DNA of 64,000 bases from Montifringilla adamsi. Its lineage: Eukaryota > Chordata > Aves > Passeriformes > Passeridae. Below the pieces are notes generated by a model. The model was not told where the DNA came from. It did no database searches and worked only from the letters and a program-made list of their open reading frames with translations. The position numbers were made by a program, and so were the translations under genes. The DNA is taken from contig JAGGNK010012559.1 in the NCBI GenBank assembly GCA_017590115.1, forward strand, positions 4,019,459-4,083,458, in the 5' to 3' direction. Positions 1-11,543 of this stretch are shown here, piece after piece (the stretch's first letter is position 1; the number at the start of each line of letters is the position of its first letter).

Positions 1-1698
1 TGCTTTCACCCTCCTGGCAGGGTGTACGCTTGTAGCACAAGCTGAACTAAATGATTTTTGGGTGGGTTTAGGCCTCTGGCTTAATGAGCTGAGCTACCAT
101 AGTAGATACTTCTGTTTTATCTTTTTGGGGAACATATCTTTGGAGTGTCAACTTCCCAGAGCATCATTGATTCAATAGACAGTGCTGTTGGCCTTAAGGT
201 GTCTCAATAACCTACTGATACATAAGCAGTTCCTGAACTTCCTGTGAGCAGTTAGGCAGTGTGTGCTGGATACTGTGTACATTTTTCTCCTGAAAACCAT
301 GGTAACAGGTGCATGTTGAACTTGTGTAATACCTGAAATGTGATCTGGTCAAAAGATGTGACAGTGAGTTGGATTAACTGCCTGGAGTTTCTTAGGTGGG
401 GATCTCTGCCACACAATGCGGTCACAGTTCCTGGGCTGATACCTTTAAACAGAACTGGAGATGAGCTGAAGCTGCCATGAATTAGGCAGAAATACTCTAA
501 GTAATATTTGTGAAACTCCTTTCTGGAAGGATTGATGCTGACTTTCAGAAGTCAGGAGCTCTGAAGTGTGCATTTTCAGTTGCAGATGCTTTTTGTAACA
601 AACCACCTACCATTGTTCTGTGACTCAGTAGTGGGAACCTTGGTTGAAATGAAAGTTTAAAGCTCTCTTTGACCTCATAAAGTGTAACTTCTGTAGGTTG
701 AATGTTGATCACACCTAGTAATACAGTAACTGAATAAAGTACATGCAACTTAGAGGTACTAGTAAATAGACCTGAAGTCTCTGCTTTATTGCAGAGTAAC
801 TTAGCTGTTACACCTTGGTGTGAAACCTTTTCAATTGCTGTGAAGCTGTGAATTTTCCAAGAGCTTGTGGTGAAGGTGGGGTGGGAAGGGAGATACTGCC
901 TGGATGCACACAACCCTCTGTGCATAGCTCTAACTGGAAACACTGAGTGCTTGGAACACGTTTTGCATCTGATGCAGCACCAGCAGCTCCGGAGTACGTT
1001 GGGTTTGAACAAGTGCCAGTCTTTGCTCGAGCAGTTGCGTTGGTTAGGTAAAGCACTGGTCAGTAGCTTTTTTCACATTTTTTTTTTCTTCTTGCAATGC
1101 AGTAGTGCTCACAATGAGTTTTGGTACTGCCAAAGGCCTCTGCAGTTTAGTCAGCAGACCGTAGTCTTAACCCCATCTTGAAAAGCACATGGTCTCTAGA
1201 CAGCACATGCCAGTCCTGGTGAGTAGGCATTCTGTTACATTTGATGAATGTCAGCTCCTGCTTCAGCCAACTGGAGCTGCATTCTCTCATTAGGCTTATT
1301 TGGAAATGACAGTGATGTAATCTGAGCTTTTACTGCACTAAAGGTGAGAAGTTCACAAGCTATTTGCATTAACTTGGTTGAAAATTTTGCTAGAGCTCAT
1401 TTGGAAAAGTTGTTAATTCACATCTGCACTAATGCTTACATTTCTAGCACAGCAGGGAGGATCTGTTCTTTGTAACAGATGTATGAGAATGCATCAAGTG
1501 GGAACATACCTCAAGGCATGTATTACAATAAACTAATTTTTAAATTACCCTTTTTTCCTTTCTATGTTCCCGGTACCTGTGGATCGGCTCAATGGTGATT
1601 GTATCGACGAACCTTGACTACGGAACCTTCTAAAAATATATACTTAACACACATGGACATCAACTACTTATAATGAACTGTTAATTCTGTTCCAATAG
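1..1698 (+). other. SFPQ: SFPQ last intron (3' part)
   Basis: AT-rich noncoding sequence ending in a splice acceptor (polypyrimidine-poor, ...tccaatag, AG at 1697-1698) directly before the last SFPQ coding exon. I see no further SFPQ exon here, so the preceding coding exon lies left of the window and this intron exceeds 1.7 kb. A short CpG-containing block at about 1563-1640 stands out from the AT-rich background and is reported separately. No other gene is supported. Confidence 0.8.
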
Positions 1699-1836
1699 CG
1701 TCCTGAACGCTTTGGGCAGGGAGGTGCGGGGCCCGTGGGTGGCCAGGGTCCTAGAGGAATGGGGCCTGGAACACCAGCAGGATATGGTAGAGGGAGAGAA
1801 GAATATGAAGCCCCAAACAAAAAGCCCCGATTTTAG
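1699..1836 (+). CDS. SFPQ: SFPQ, C-terminal coding exon (partial gene)
   Basis: Splicing factor proline- and glutamine-rich (PSF), a nuclear DBHS-family RNA- and DNA-binding protein of paraspeckles, pre-mRNA splicing and transcription control. Only the last coding exon is in the window: 46 codons after an AG acceptor, beginning RPERFGQGG and ending GRGREEYEAPNKKPRF plus stop TAG (1834-1836). This Gly/Arg-rich tail with its terminal basic nuclear-localisation-like KKPRF is nearly identical to vertebrate SFPQ as I know it; small differences are Pro for Thr near the start and Ala for Gly near the end. The exon begins in phase 0. The RRM, NOPS and coiled-coil domains lie upstream, outside the window. 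The gene runs left to right, matching its orientation relative to TMEM35B and DLGAP3 in human once the block is inverted. Confidence 0.96.
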   Translation, partial: RPERFGQGGAGPVGGQGPRGMGPGTPAGYGRGREEYEAPNKKPRF

Positions 1837-2150
1837 ATGTGACCTGTAGTTTCATTCCAGTTTGTTTTTGTCTGTCTTGTTTAGACACCGACTTCTTAAT
1901 TCTTGCATTTTAGTAAGAAAGCTACGTTTTTATGGATGTTAGAAACTTACTGACCTAATATTTGTAAGTGGTCTGTTTGGGCGAGTACAATTTAATTATG
2001 TAATGCAGTGTTTCAAAATCAAATTTAGCTGTTTTTTTGATGTATAACGTCCCTAACTTGATGGCAGTGTACCTTGTGCCACTGAATTCCCAAAGTGTAC
2101 CAACCTTTTTTTTACTGTGCTTAAAATAAATAGAAAACTAAATGTAGTAA
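1837..2150 (+). other. SFPQ: SFPQ proximal 3' UTR with poly(A) signal
   Basis: T-rich 3' untranslated region following the stop codon. A canonical AATAAA lies at 2125-2130, so the main mRNA probably ends near 2145-2155. Longer transcripts spliced from within or past this UTR are possible (see candidate exons downstream). Confidence 0.75.
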
Positions 2151-4768
2151 CTCTTCTTGCCAGTCGTGGTTAAACAAATGAGGCCAAATACCACACCTAC
2201 CACAGTAACCTGAGAGCCTCGAGCTGAGGTCAGACCTAGACCAGGGTGTGGAACTACAGTGAAGAGTGAGATCTCTTCCCACAGTGCCTCTCTAGCCAAA
2301 GATTGGGTTAAATTGTAGCCGAACTTCGCAGTAGGTGCAGATTTTTTGAGCAGTAATTGTGCTGCAACAAGGAAGCAAATGGAAATCTTACAAATGCTGT
2401 AAGATACATTATTTAAAGCTTCACTGCAAGCAGTGCAGTAATGAATTCCATATTTTAGCTATGGGTGGTGGGATGGTAGCACTTACCACCCTGGCAGTTA
2501 CTGCTTGGAATCTTTCAAAGACTTTAAGCAGAAGACTAGCAATGGTTATTTTAAAATAAATTCATAGAATGCCTTGTATTGGCTGACTTCCTTCACTAAA
2601 GGATTGTTAATGTGATATTTATATGCTCTTAAGCTGTCTTGAGATTACAGGATCTGGCCTTGCTCCATATTGTACACCTGCCTGAAATTGCTTGGCAAAA
2701 AGACCAGAAGTGTTACTCGAGTGATTAAGGTTAATTTGCTTATGTCCTCATGCTAACAGTGGACTAATTTGCCTAGTTCAGAATACAATCATTTGTATTA
2801 TGGGGACTGCAGGAACTATTCTTAAATTGTGTAGCTGGTGGGCAAATCCTAAAATCCTGTATGTAAAATACAGCAATCAGCTTGCTTGCATGATGGTTAT
2901 CGCTTTTTTATTATTGATGTTTGGAGATAATGCTTCAAAAGTAGTATCTGAATCTGGAGTTTTAAGAGTTACTACTACACAGTGCAAATAAACTCCCTTT
3001 AAGGTTCTTTTTGTAGAAGATCTGATGAATTCGTTAGTTTGCTGTTCATTTTATTAAGCCCCAGAAGAATTTCAAAGCGTTCTGGACTCATTGGTAAGGT
3101 AGTTGCTTTGCTTGTTATTACAATGTACCAGGTAAACTGGGAACGTGACTTCCCAGTGTCAAATACCTCAGTGTTAATGCAGGATACATCAACCTGCTTG
3201 GCACAAAGTAGGTAAACGTAGCTTGGCTGTACCTTCACATGATCCCCAGCCACTGGAGTTCTGTGAATAGCTTCAGTCTTCCCAATCCTTCCATTCCTTG
3301 TGCTGAGCATTGGCTAATTCTAAATTTTCTGCTAAATTTTCCCCGTGGTTAAAACCTAAAGTGTCAGATTGCAGGGTTTTAGGGTACAGATATCTTATCC
3401 CTCTTGAAGTACTGTTACCCCATAAATGACAGAATAGCAAGTTGGGAAATGTTGATACAGGTAACGCTGGTGTGGAACATGAAGCTCACTAAAGAGTGAC
3501 TCAGCTCGTTTGGTGAATGCTTTTTGTTTACCCAGAAAAGTTTGGGGGTTGATAACATGTTACAACAATGAATTGCTCTTGAGGAAGAAATTCCAAATTG
3601 GCAGTTCCTAAACTGCAGACCAAGTATTTGGAAGTTACTTGTATTGGATAGTTTACAAATGAGCAGTATTGATGCAATTTGCATTATTCAAGTGGTTTTA
3701 AACACTGTCTTTTCTGGAGGGTGTTCATGGGACACCCTCAAAAGGTGAAGGTGTCCGAGGTGGGGAATTCTGAACGTGAACATTAAATTAATTTTTTCAG
3801 TTTATTTTTCAGATTACATGTCATTCTTTATTAAAAGAGATGCTGGTGCATATCCTAAAGTATGTTCTTTTATAGTTCTGTAACTTGGAAGAGTGAAGGA
3901 TGCTGCTGTCTTTGTACCTTACAGAGCTTTTCTTTGGGTACCTCTGTTTTGTACGTAAGCTACTGTTGCTAGGTATTAAAATAGCTGCGCTGCAAAACCA
4001 TGATTAGTAAACATATTTGAAAGATTTGGCAGTTTTCAAAAGATCTGAAAGTTTGGTTAAATCTGGCTTTGTTGTAGCTGCATAAGCAGAATTTCTAAAA
4101 CAAGTTCTGCTTTGAGTTGCATGTACTAAACAGGCATATGATGAACTAGCCAACTTCTTTTCAAGACCTTTTAAAGATGGTGTCTTAAAAGCTGGCAAAC
4201 ATGTCAACTTAAAAATCTGATAAAAGTTACTAAATGTGGGAGGCGAGAAAGTGACATTCCTTTGATCTGTTCCTATGAGGTTTTGGACTTCTTTCATAAA
4301 CTCAGATTTATATAATTGAATCTTCTAAAATCATTCAGAAAAGTGCTTTGCTGGTCAGACCTGTTTTTGGATGGTCTGGATCACATAACATTTTTGTACT
4401 GGACTTGGAGGACATTGGCTGTTGCAATTTAGCTTGTTTTATCAAAATTGAGCTCATTTTGACATTCTGAGCTCTAAAATCTGCAGCAAGTAGAAACTGG
4501 TATCGTTACACATATGTCTTCACACTTTCTCATAAATGAATACAGAATAATCTTACCTTCTGGCGTAGATACACTAATCATTTATACAGCTGATGAGAAA
4601 TTGAAAATGCTTTTGAGATTTTGTGGTATTTTTGTGGTAGACAAATTCTTGGCTTCTCCTTGGCAACCATTTACTGTGGCAGCAAGTTCTTGCTGGAGTT
4701 TGAGACTGCAATTTACACTTTAAACTAGTGGCCTGCTACATAACTGCACTTAGCCAGCATTTCTGCAG

Positions 4769-4871
4769 TTCATAACTGTGAGGAACGTAGTACCACAAAT
4801 GGCAATGGACATTAGGACCCGGATGTAGTATTCCTGCTTGCTCCAAGATTCTCATTGCCGACTGCGTACAG
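4769..4871 (+). other. SFPQ: candidate alternative noncoding SFPQ 3' exon
   Basis: 103-nt segment with a good acceptor (ttctgcag, AG at 4767-4768) and a near-consensus donor (CAG|gtaggt, GT at 4872-4873). Its more balanced base composition contrasts with the AT-rich flanks. It has no long open frame. If joined to the SFPQ 3' UTR it would put an exon junction after the stop codon. Inference from splice signals only. Confidence 0.35.
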
Positions 4872-7238
4872 GTAGGTAACAAGCAATATAATATAACTTG
4901 GTGACTTTCTATGTAATCTTATACTGTGGGTATTCTGACATCACACTTCTGACTGTGGAATTACAGTGCAGCACTCCATACCTGTATGCTGAGCTTGCAG
5001 CAAAGCTGTGTGGTTTTCGGTTTGAAGCTTTTGTCTCATTCAGAGACAACAAGTAACTTACTGTGGTTCTTAGATGAGGATTTCCAGACCCGATTCCTCT
5101 GTACTTACGACTTGGCTTGGGTGGATTTTTCTTAGTTCCGATGTAACGAAGATATTCTTAAATGAGCACTGTGGGGAAGAGGGAATGTGATCTTAAACTC
5201 AGCTGAGTAGTTGACAAGGTGCTCTCAGTACCTGGAAAAGAACACGTTTAAACTTTCTGTAGTGATGAAGTGGCCCATCTGCAGCTCATCCATGTGTAGA
5301 GTCTTGGCTTGGTGGGGATGTGTTAGTAACCACTGCTCTAGCCTCGTGTGTGCTATGTGAGAGTCACCTCAAGCTACTGGTACAAGCAATTCTGAGACTG
5401 ATCCAGAGTATTTTTGAGGACATAAATGAGTGCTTGATTCAATATCCCTGTGAGTTTCTTAGAGCTTATTGGACATTGCAGTACTCTTTATTTTAAACTT
5501 TGATTGACAAGCCTGATATATTCCTCTGCTTTAATTGACAGTGATGAGATTCTGTACTTCTGCCTCGTAGAGTCATCTTGATAGTGTAATGTACAATTCC
5601 ATTTTTCATCAGTCTTGGGATGTAATTCTAAACTCTTCATTACTAGAACTCCTGACTGTAGTGTTCCAGGATTAACATGCTTACGTTGCTAGACATCCAG
5701 ACATGCTGATCTCCAGCTCTTTTGCATTAGCTCTTGAACCTGAATTTCAAGGTCCCTTGTTCCAGCGAATGATCTGGCTCTTGTCTGATACTCAGTTTAT
5801 TTCACAGGTGTTGTAATGTATTTTCCCTTGTTCTGCAAAGTTCTGCTTTGCATACTTGTTTCTGGTATTATTGTCACTTCTGCACCCTTCTTTGTTACCT
5901 TCCAGGCAGGACTCTTGCTGGTGAACAGGGATCTGTTGGACAACCTTTGCCCTCTGCTGTAGCCACCTTTCCATGTTCCATTGAACCCTTGAAGTAGCAG
6001 GTGCACCATAAGTTAATGATAACAGGTCTTTGGTTACACCACAGTGAGTGTAGCCCATGCCAGCTGGTTACACAGTGACACCTTGTCACAAAGTCAGTTT
6101 GGCTTTTCATGATGATTTACCTTTGCCTGTGACTTGAATCCATTTTGTGATGGCTTATCCTTACCTGGGACTGGGATCCAGTATCAAACCTGCTGGCAGC
6201 CACTGTGCTGTCAGGTAGCAAAACTGAATTAGTGATCTTAAACCATTGCTCAAGATCTGACTTAAGTTTTTCCATTGTGCTCTGGATACTTGACCTGCAG
6301 GAATGTCATGGAGGGGTTATTGGCACATCTGCCTCATTCTACGTACTTGAACTAAGCAGGTTTTTGACACTCTTGGAGCAAGCAATTTGTGACTGAAACC
6401 ATGGGGCTCAAACCAGCTCTGGCTGCAGTAATGAAACTGGGTGTTGGTAGCAAACTTAGTCATGTCTGCTCTAAGTCAGTCTGTAACAAGTGGGTACAAG
6501 AAATGACATTCAAGTGCTTGCATTGTGTTTCATCTTGGTTTTATCTGTGTGCGAAATACACTTTTTCTCAAAAGCTTACCTGAAACTCAGAAGTGTGGTG
6601 TCAGAATACATCTGCGTACTGCTAGGCCCTCCGAGCAGAGCCTGGTGCTGGCAGGAGAGCACAGCACAGCGTGGATGGGGCTTTATTGTAACATTAAGCA
6701 TACAAAGTGTTGATTTGCTTGCAGTTCTCCCCATAGCTAAACACTGAGGCCTGTGAGTAGTTTTAGGACTGGAGCAGTAATGGGGTTGCATGTCTCTGTT
6801 AATCATTGCCAGCTGCAGTGACATGATCAGGAAGGCCAGTGTTCTGTTCCATTATGTTCAATGAGGCTGAGCATGTTGGGAAGGATGCATCCAAGTATGC
6901 TGCTCTGGGGAATCACTTGGCTTCTTCCACTACCAGCAAGTTTTGGAATCAGCTAATTAGCTTCAGATTTTTTCACTCTCCATACCAGCTAGTGGGGCTG
7001 TTAAATAGCTGCTGCCTGGAAAAGGAAAAAAGGGAGGATTGGCCTTCTCCCAGCTGTGTCATTGCTGCTAGGTAATGATTGACATGTTAGGACTTGGCTG
7101 TGCAATCCCGCAGTGGTCTGTGAACACCCCATCTCTATAAATGTTGCTTCTGAACACCAGTACTGAAGAGCTAACTGGGGAGGGCTGGGAGGAGTGTGGC
7201 TAGCAGGGAATCTGCAGTGTTCAAAGGATGCACAAAGA

Positions 7239-7731
7239 TATAGTATCCCTTATGCATGGTGTTTGTTGCTATGGCAGAGAAAACAAAACGTGCATAACTC
7301 CTCTGCTCCCAAGGGCTGTGAGGAAACCCAGGTGGGTGGTGGGTTGGAGACTAAAGCCTGAAGCTGTCCCTGCCTGGTCAGATCATGCTGTGCCCATGGT
7401 GGGATCTGCCTCCCAACTGGAGCTGTGCAGAGCCTTGCACCACATCCCCCGCTCTCACCACTGCAGGCTGCCCTCAGCTGTAGTAAAGGGAGGCCTTGAG
7501 GAGGGAAGAACCTTGCTGAGGATAAAAGCAGTGACAGTGCCAATCTCTAGTGTCTGCCTTTGGCTTCTGAAGCACTTGTTCAACTGTAGAACATGAGAGC
7601 TCCAAGAGGCCAGGAACACTGCACTCCCTCAGGAAGGGGAAGAGAGAGGGCATTGCTACAGGAGACAATTATAGGGTCATAGAGTTGAAGTAGCTGACGA
7701 AACTAAAGCCTTCACATAAGGGATAGTATAC
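7239..7731. repeat. inverted 16-mers flanking about 460 bp
   Basis: The left copy tatagtatcccttatg (7239-7254) and the right copy cataagggatagtata (7716-7731) are inverted and match at 15 of 16 positions. The enclosed segment is more GC-rich than its flanks and has no gene. Possible explanations are terminal repeats of a small transposon or a long hairpin. No clear target-site duplication was identified. Confidence 0.5.
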
Positions 7732-8014
7732 CTCTGGCTGCAATCAGACCTCACTGTGCTCAGACTGGGGTTATGGTTTGTGCTCAGGGTGCAGTTCTTC
7801 AGGCAACTGCCTGCATATTCCTTCAGCTCTTGATGAGTGTTTAGGCTAGCCTATTTCTGCCCCTTATTCTTCCACGTAATAGTTTGGAATAATTGATAAG
7901 TTCCCCCTCATAACTAATCAGTCCATGTATGTTAAAACTTTATTTTTAAGTTAGTTTTGAAATGGTCACAATTTGCTGTGTATGACTCTAATAACTTCAG
8001 TTGTTATCCTTTAG

Positions 8015-8059
8015 GTGAAGATGAAAGCTGAGTGACACCGGAGTGCTCATCCATTGGAA
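8015..8059 (+). other. candidate small alternative exon downstream of SFPQ
   Basis: 45-nt segment between an acceptor (ttatcctttag, AG at 8013-8014) and a strong donor (GAA|gtaagt, GT at 8060-8061). A competing AG lies at 7999-8000. It contains an early TGA, so it would be noncoding or a terminal-truncation exon. Inference from splice signals only. Confidence 0.35.
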
Positions 8060-9291
8060 GTAAGTATTGCTTTTTTTGTCTTGGATGGATGAAATAATAA
8101 AGGTTTTAGGACACTTGGTGTTCAGTCACTGAGTACCTTTGAATTGGGGAGCAGTGACAAATTGGGACAAATGGATACATTAAATGTGTAAGGTAGAACA
8201 CAGTCCCTGCTGTCACACTGTGGGCTTGAGCACCCTGACTCCACCTGGGCTTGATATCTTGACAGCATCAGCTAAAAATACCTTCCTAGACGTGGGTTTG
8301 TACAAAAGATTTCAAAAGTCACTTGGGGGTGTAATAACTTGGGGATGTTTTTCCAGATGAGGAGTTGAACATGAGCACATCCAGCATGGTGCCCAGTGGT
8401 GTGTGGAGGGACCAAGGGAACAGGTGGACAAGTAAGTAGTTGGTGTCCTCACACTGCTGTGAGGGCTTGGTAGCCCATCACCCTGTGCTGGGTTATGTAA
8501 TTCCTGCCTGAAACGTGTGATTAATCTCAGTTCTGTATAAAGTTTCTGCATCTTGCTTTTGTAGAGCCAAAATGTAACCATTGTCTGAGGCTTTTCAGCC
8601 CCGCAGCAGCAAATAAATTCTGTCCTTTGTGTGCAGCAGGTGGTCAAACAAGAAATGACCATTCCTGCACTCAGGCTGCAGTTGGTGATTGTCAGCATGG
8701 GAAAAGGAAAGTAGAGCAGCTGCTTCTCAGATGTTAATTCAACTAAACCTTGTTAAAAAGCTATTTGCTGAAATACTTTAACAATGAATTAAAAAAATAA
8801 CCTGGTGTATAGATCAGCATGTATAGGAGCAAAGCAAATAGCAGTTCAGGGAAATAAACCAAAGTGCAGAGCTCAAATTAATGATATTTTCCCTCTAATT
8901 TGCCACTAAACTACAAGGGGAAACTTCAGATATTTAAAATCTTGTTTGAGGAGCAACATGCTGAGTACCTTAACTCGGGAGTAACAGGTAAGTAACAATA
9001 GACCTGTAAGGTGTGAAGCCAGTGGGATTCCATGGGTGAATTCCTATTGAATCCTCTGTGGTTTGTCACTGCTGCTCCTTGCTGTGGGTAGGAAAACACA
9101 CAAAGCCATATCTGGTATTAAAAACACATGAATTCTGTTCATTTAATCTAAAATCTGATGTGAATACTTGAGAATATTTGGCAGGCCCATGGCCTGTGAT
9201 TCTGTATAGTGATTCCATGTCATGTAGCTTCTGCTGTTGTTTTCGGTCTTTCTTTCACAATCTTTCTCTAATTGTGTGCTTTGCACTTGCA

Positions 9292-9375
9292 GAAAAAGAA
9301 GTCTTGAGTGCAATGAAGAGGAACCAGGAACATAACAGCTTTAAAAATAAAATATTTAAATATTTTTATAAATTA
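9292..9375 (+). other. candidate distal terminal exon with poly(A) signal
   Basis: A pyrimidine-rich tract ends in ttgcacttgcag (AG at about 9290-9291). It is followed by a short purine-rich segment and a clustered AATAAA (9346-9351) in an AT-rich context. The arrangement resembles a noncoding last exon. A possible partner donor is gtaagt at 8988. Unproven. Confidence 0.3.
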
Positions 9376-10430
9376 TTTCTGTTTTATTCCAGAGGGTAAT
9401 CAGTGAATAAGCAGTCTGTCAGTGTGGAGTGGTATGGCTGGGTCTGAGAAATGCAAATTTCTGGAAATTTCACTCATTCCTTACTCCCATTTTGTGTGTT
9501 ACATAGTTGCTATTGTAGAATTCCAAATGTTTACCTGTGCCTGGTTGGTTTTTAATAGCTTTCTTGGTGATAACTGTAGTCATTAAGCCTGAGATGGCAA
9601 GAGTTAGAGTTCTCTGGAAGCCAGAGCAGTGCTGGCTTAGCTACTGCAGCACAAATTGCAATGGTTCACATTGCTTCACTTGATGCTTTGGCAGCTGCGC
9701 TGTGCACATACACTGTGGTTCATGCTGTCATTGATTAAATACAATCCTTTGCTTAAATATCAAGTTGTTTAATATGTTAAAATACACCAGTGGTGGCTCT
9801 GCTCGTTCTAGCAGGGGTTCCTCCTGCAGTGGCACAAAGTGTCATTAGCATTTTGCTGGGACCTGCTTTGCCAGATTAGAAACATGAAAATAAATTTTAA
9901 TTTCATGTGGCTAAGTAGTATGAAACACTTGAGAGGGGTCTGAATGCATGGGAGTGCTCTTGGCAGGGAGGGTTGGTGCTGCACTAGGAACTGCTGCTGT
10001 TCTCTCTCAGGCAATCAGGTGCTGGTTGAGGGCAATCTGAGGTGTTTCACTGTGAGTTGATTACTTTGTGGTATTGTGTGGATCCTGAAAAGGCTTCAGT
10101 GAGGTCTGTGGCTCCTCAATAGCTGCCCTGCAGGGGCTGGGGTTCAGTGTCTTTGTCTCCACAGCTACTGCAGTTTGTGCAGCATTTTTTCTTCAGGTTC
10201 TGTTATTTTCTAGTCCTTGTCCTCATTTCCACTGTTGCAGCACTGGCTGCTTCCTGTGAGAAAGTGTTCCAGCATTCCATGTGCTGAACTGCATCTCCTC
10301 AGCTCCCTGGTAGGAACAAACTGCAGCCTGTGTCCTGTAGGGACAGGATGGGTTTTCCCTGGTGCTGGTGTTGGCTGTTACCATCACCTGGGGTGCCCTC
10401 TGCTGAGGCTGACAGCTTCTTCTACCAAAT

Positions 10431-11543
10431 AGTTCATTAAGTAGCTTCTGTAATCAATAAAAGATCAGAGACTGAGAGCAGATACACTCGAACAATATCC
10501 TGGGAACCACTATGTGCTGCCCTGTTCCCACAGCCCTGCATGTGCACTGAGCTGCTGCACTCACTTTTTCCGGTTTTGATGCTTATTTTTAAATTCCTTT
10601 CTAACCAAGGAGCTTTCCAAGCTGTGAAGGCCTGGAGCCTGCCCTGGCCTGTTGCTGTCATTGCATGGTGTGCCAACCCCAGCTCCAAATCATGTTGAGC
10701 AGCTGAAGAATCATGTGCTGCCAGGAGTAAAAATAGTGTCACTGCCACTGGCCCCTGTCCAAGCAGTGCCTGTGGCAGCCCCTGCAACCTGCTGGCCGAG
10801 CTGGGGCCGGGGCAGGTCCAGGCTGGCCGTGCTTTCTGTGCCCCACAGTGATTCCTCGTGCCTGGAAAACACTTCGGGCTCTCGTGATTTATTGGCATTA
10901 AAAAATATTTCCACTTGAATTACACAACGTCAGCGCCTGCGGCTCTCTTGGGCCCGGCTCTCGCCAATCCCGAGCTCGGCCTGTGCCGGTGCTGGAGCAG
11001 CGCAGGCGGTGACGCAGAGCCCGGGGGAGCGCGGCCGCCTCCGTCCCCCACAGCGGCCTCCCTGGGGCCAGGGGACATCCCTGGGGACATCCTCGCTGCT
11101 GCCGCTGCCTGCTCCGGAGCTGTGCCCAGCACTGCCTCTGCCCTGCCTGCCATCGGTCCCCGCAGCCCAAGCCAGCAGGTGCTGCCATGGGTCGCTCCTG
11201 CTCACAGAACCCACGAACCCCAGCTGCGGGCTTTGTTGCGGGGTAGGGGGGGTTTCCTTTTCCTCCGGCTCTGTTTCGGGGAGAGGAAGGTGCTGCTGGC
11301 GGGGATGTGTCACAGCCTGGGGGGTGACGCTGCACATCTGAGCACCCCCTGCCCCGGCAGCACCCAAGGGCTAGGTCCCTGAACCTGCGGGGCTGGGCCG
11401 GCCTGAAGCGGGCGGGGAGCGGAGCGGGGCCGGGTCGGGAACGGGGCCGGGCCGGGAACGGGGCCGGGCCGGGAACGGGGCCGGGCTGGAAACGGGGCCG
11501 GGCCGCTCCGCCCCGCTCCGCCCCCGGGCCCGCCCGTCCCGCC
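10431..11543 (+). promoter_or_regulatory. TMEM35B: GC-rich promoter region of TMEM35B
   Basis: Base composition shifts from AT-rich to GC-rich at about 10.9 kb, with many CpGs from about 10,930 to 11,700, ending at the TMEM35B start codon. There is no clear TATA box. The last 120 bases hold a GC-box minisatellite. Long open frames on both strands here reflect high GC, not genes. The island probably initiates TMEM35B transcription. Confidence 0.65.
11425..11509 (+). repeat. 17-bp GC-box tandem repeat, 5 copies
   Basis: Five consecutive 17-bp units of the form cggggccgggccgggaa, starting at 11425, 11442, 11459, 11476 and 11493. The middle copies are identical and the outer ones slightly changed. 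Each unit carries a GGGGCCGGG core resembling an Sp/KLF site. The array ends 34 bases before the TMEM35B ATG. Confidence 0.85.

Larger units (their letters stand above)
2151..10430 (+). other. AT-rich gene-poor stretch downstream of SFPQ
   Basis: About 8 kb of AT-rich DNA with no convincing protein-coding gene; the small open frames lack recognisable domains. It contains exon-like pieces bounded by good splice sites on the plus strand (4769-4871, 8015-8059, about 8930-8987, and from 9292), best explained as alternative noncoding 3' exons of SFPQ. It also contains a pair of inverted 16-mers at 7239 and 7716. Further AATAAA motifs at 9346 and 10456 could end long transcripts. In mammals ZMYM1 and ZMYM6 lie between SFPQ and TMEM35B; nothing resembling their zinc-finger exons is visible here. 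Confidence 0.6.

Noticed and set aside
7670..7700. CR1 LINE-like word (ggtcatagagttg)
   Set aside because: Only a short resemblance to avian CR1 ends; no longer match was seen, so no element is called.
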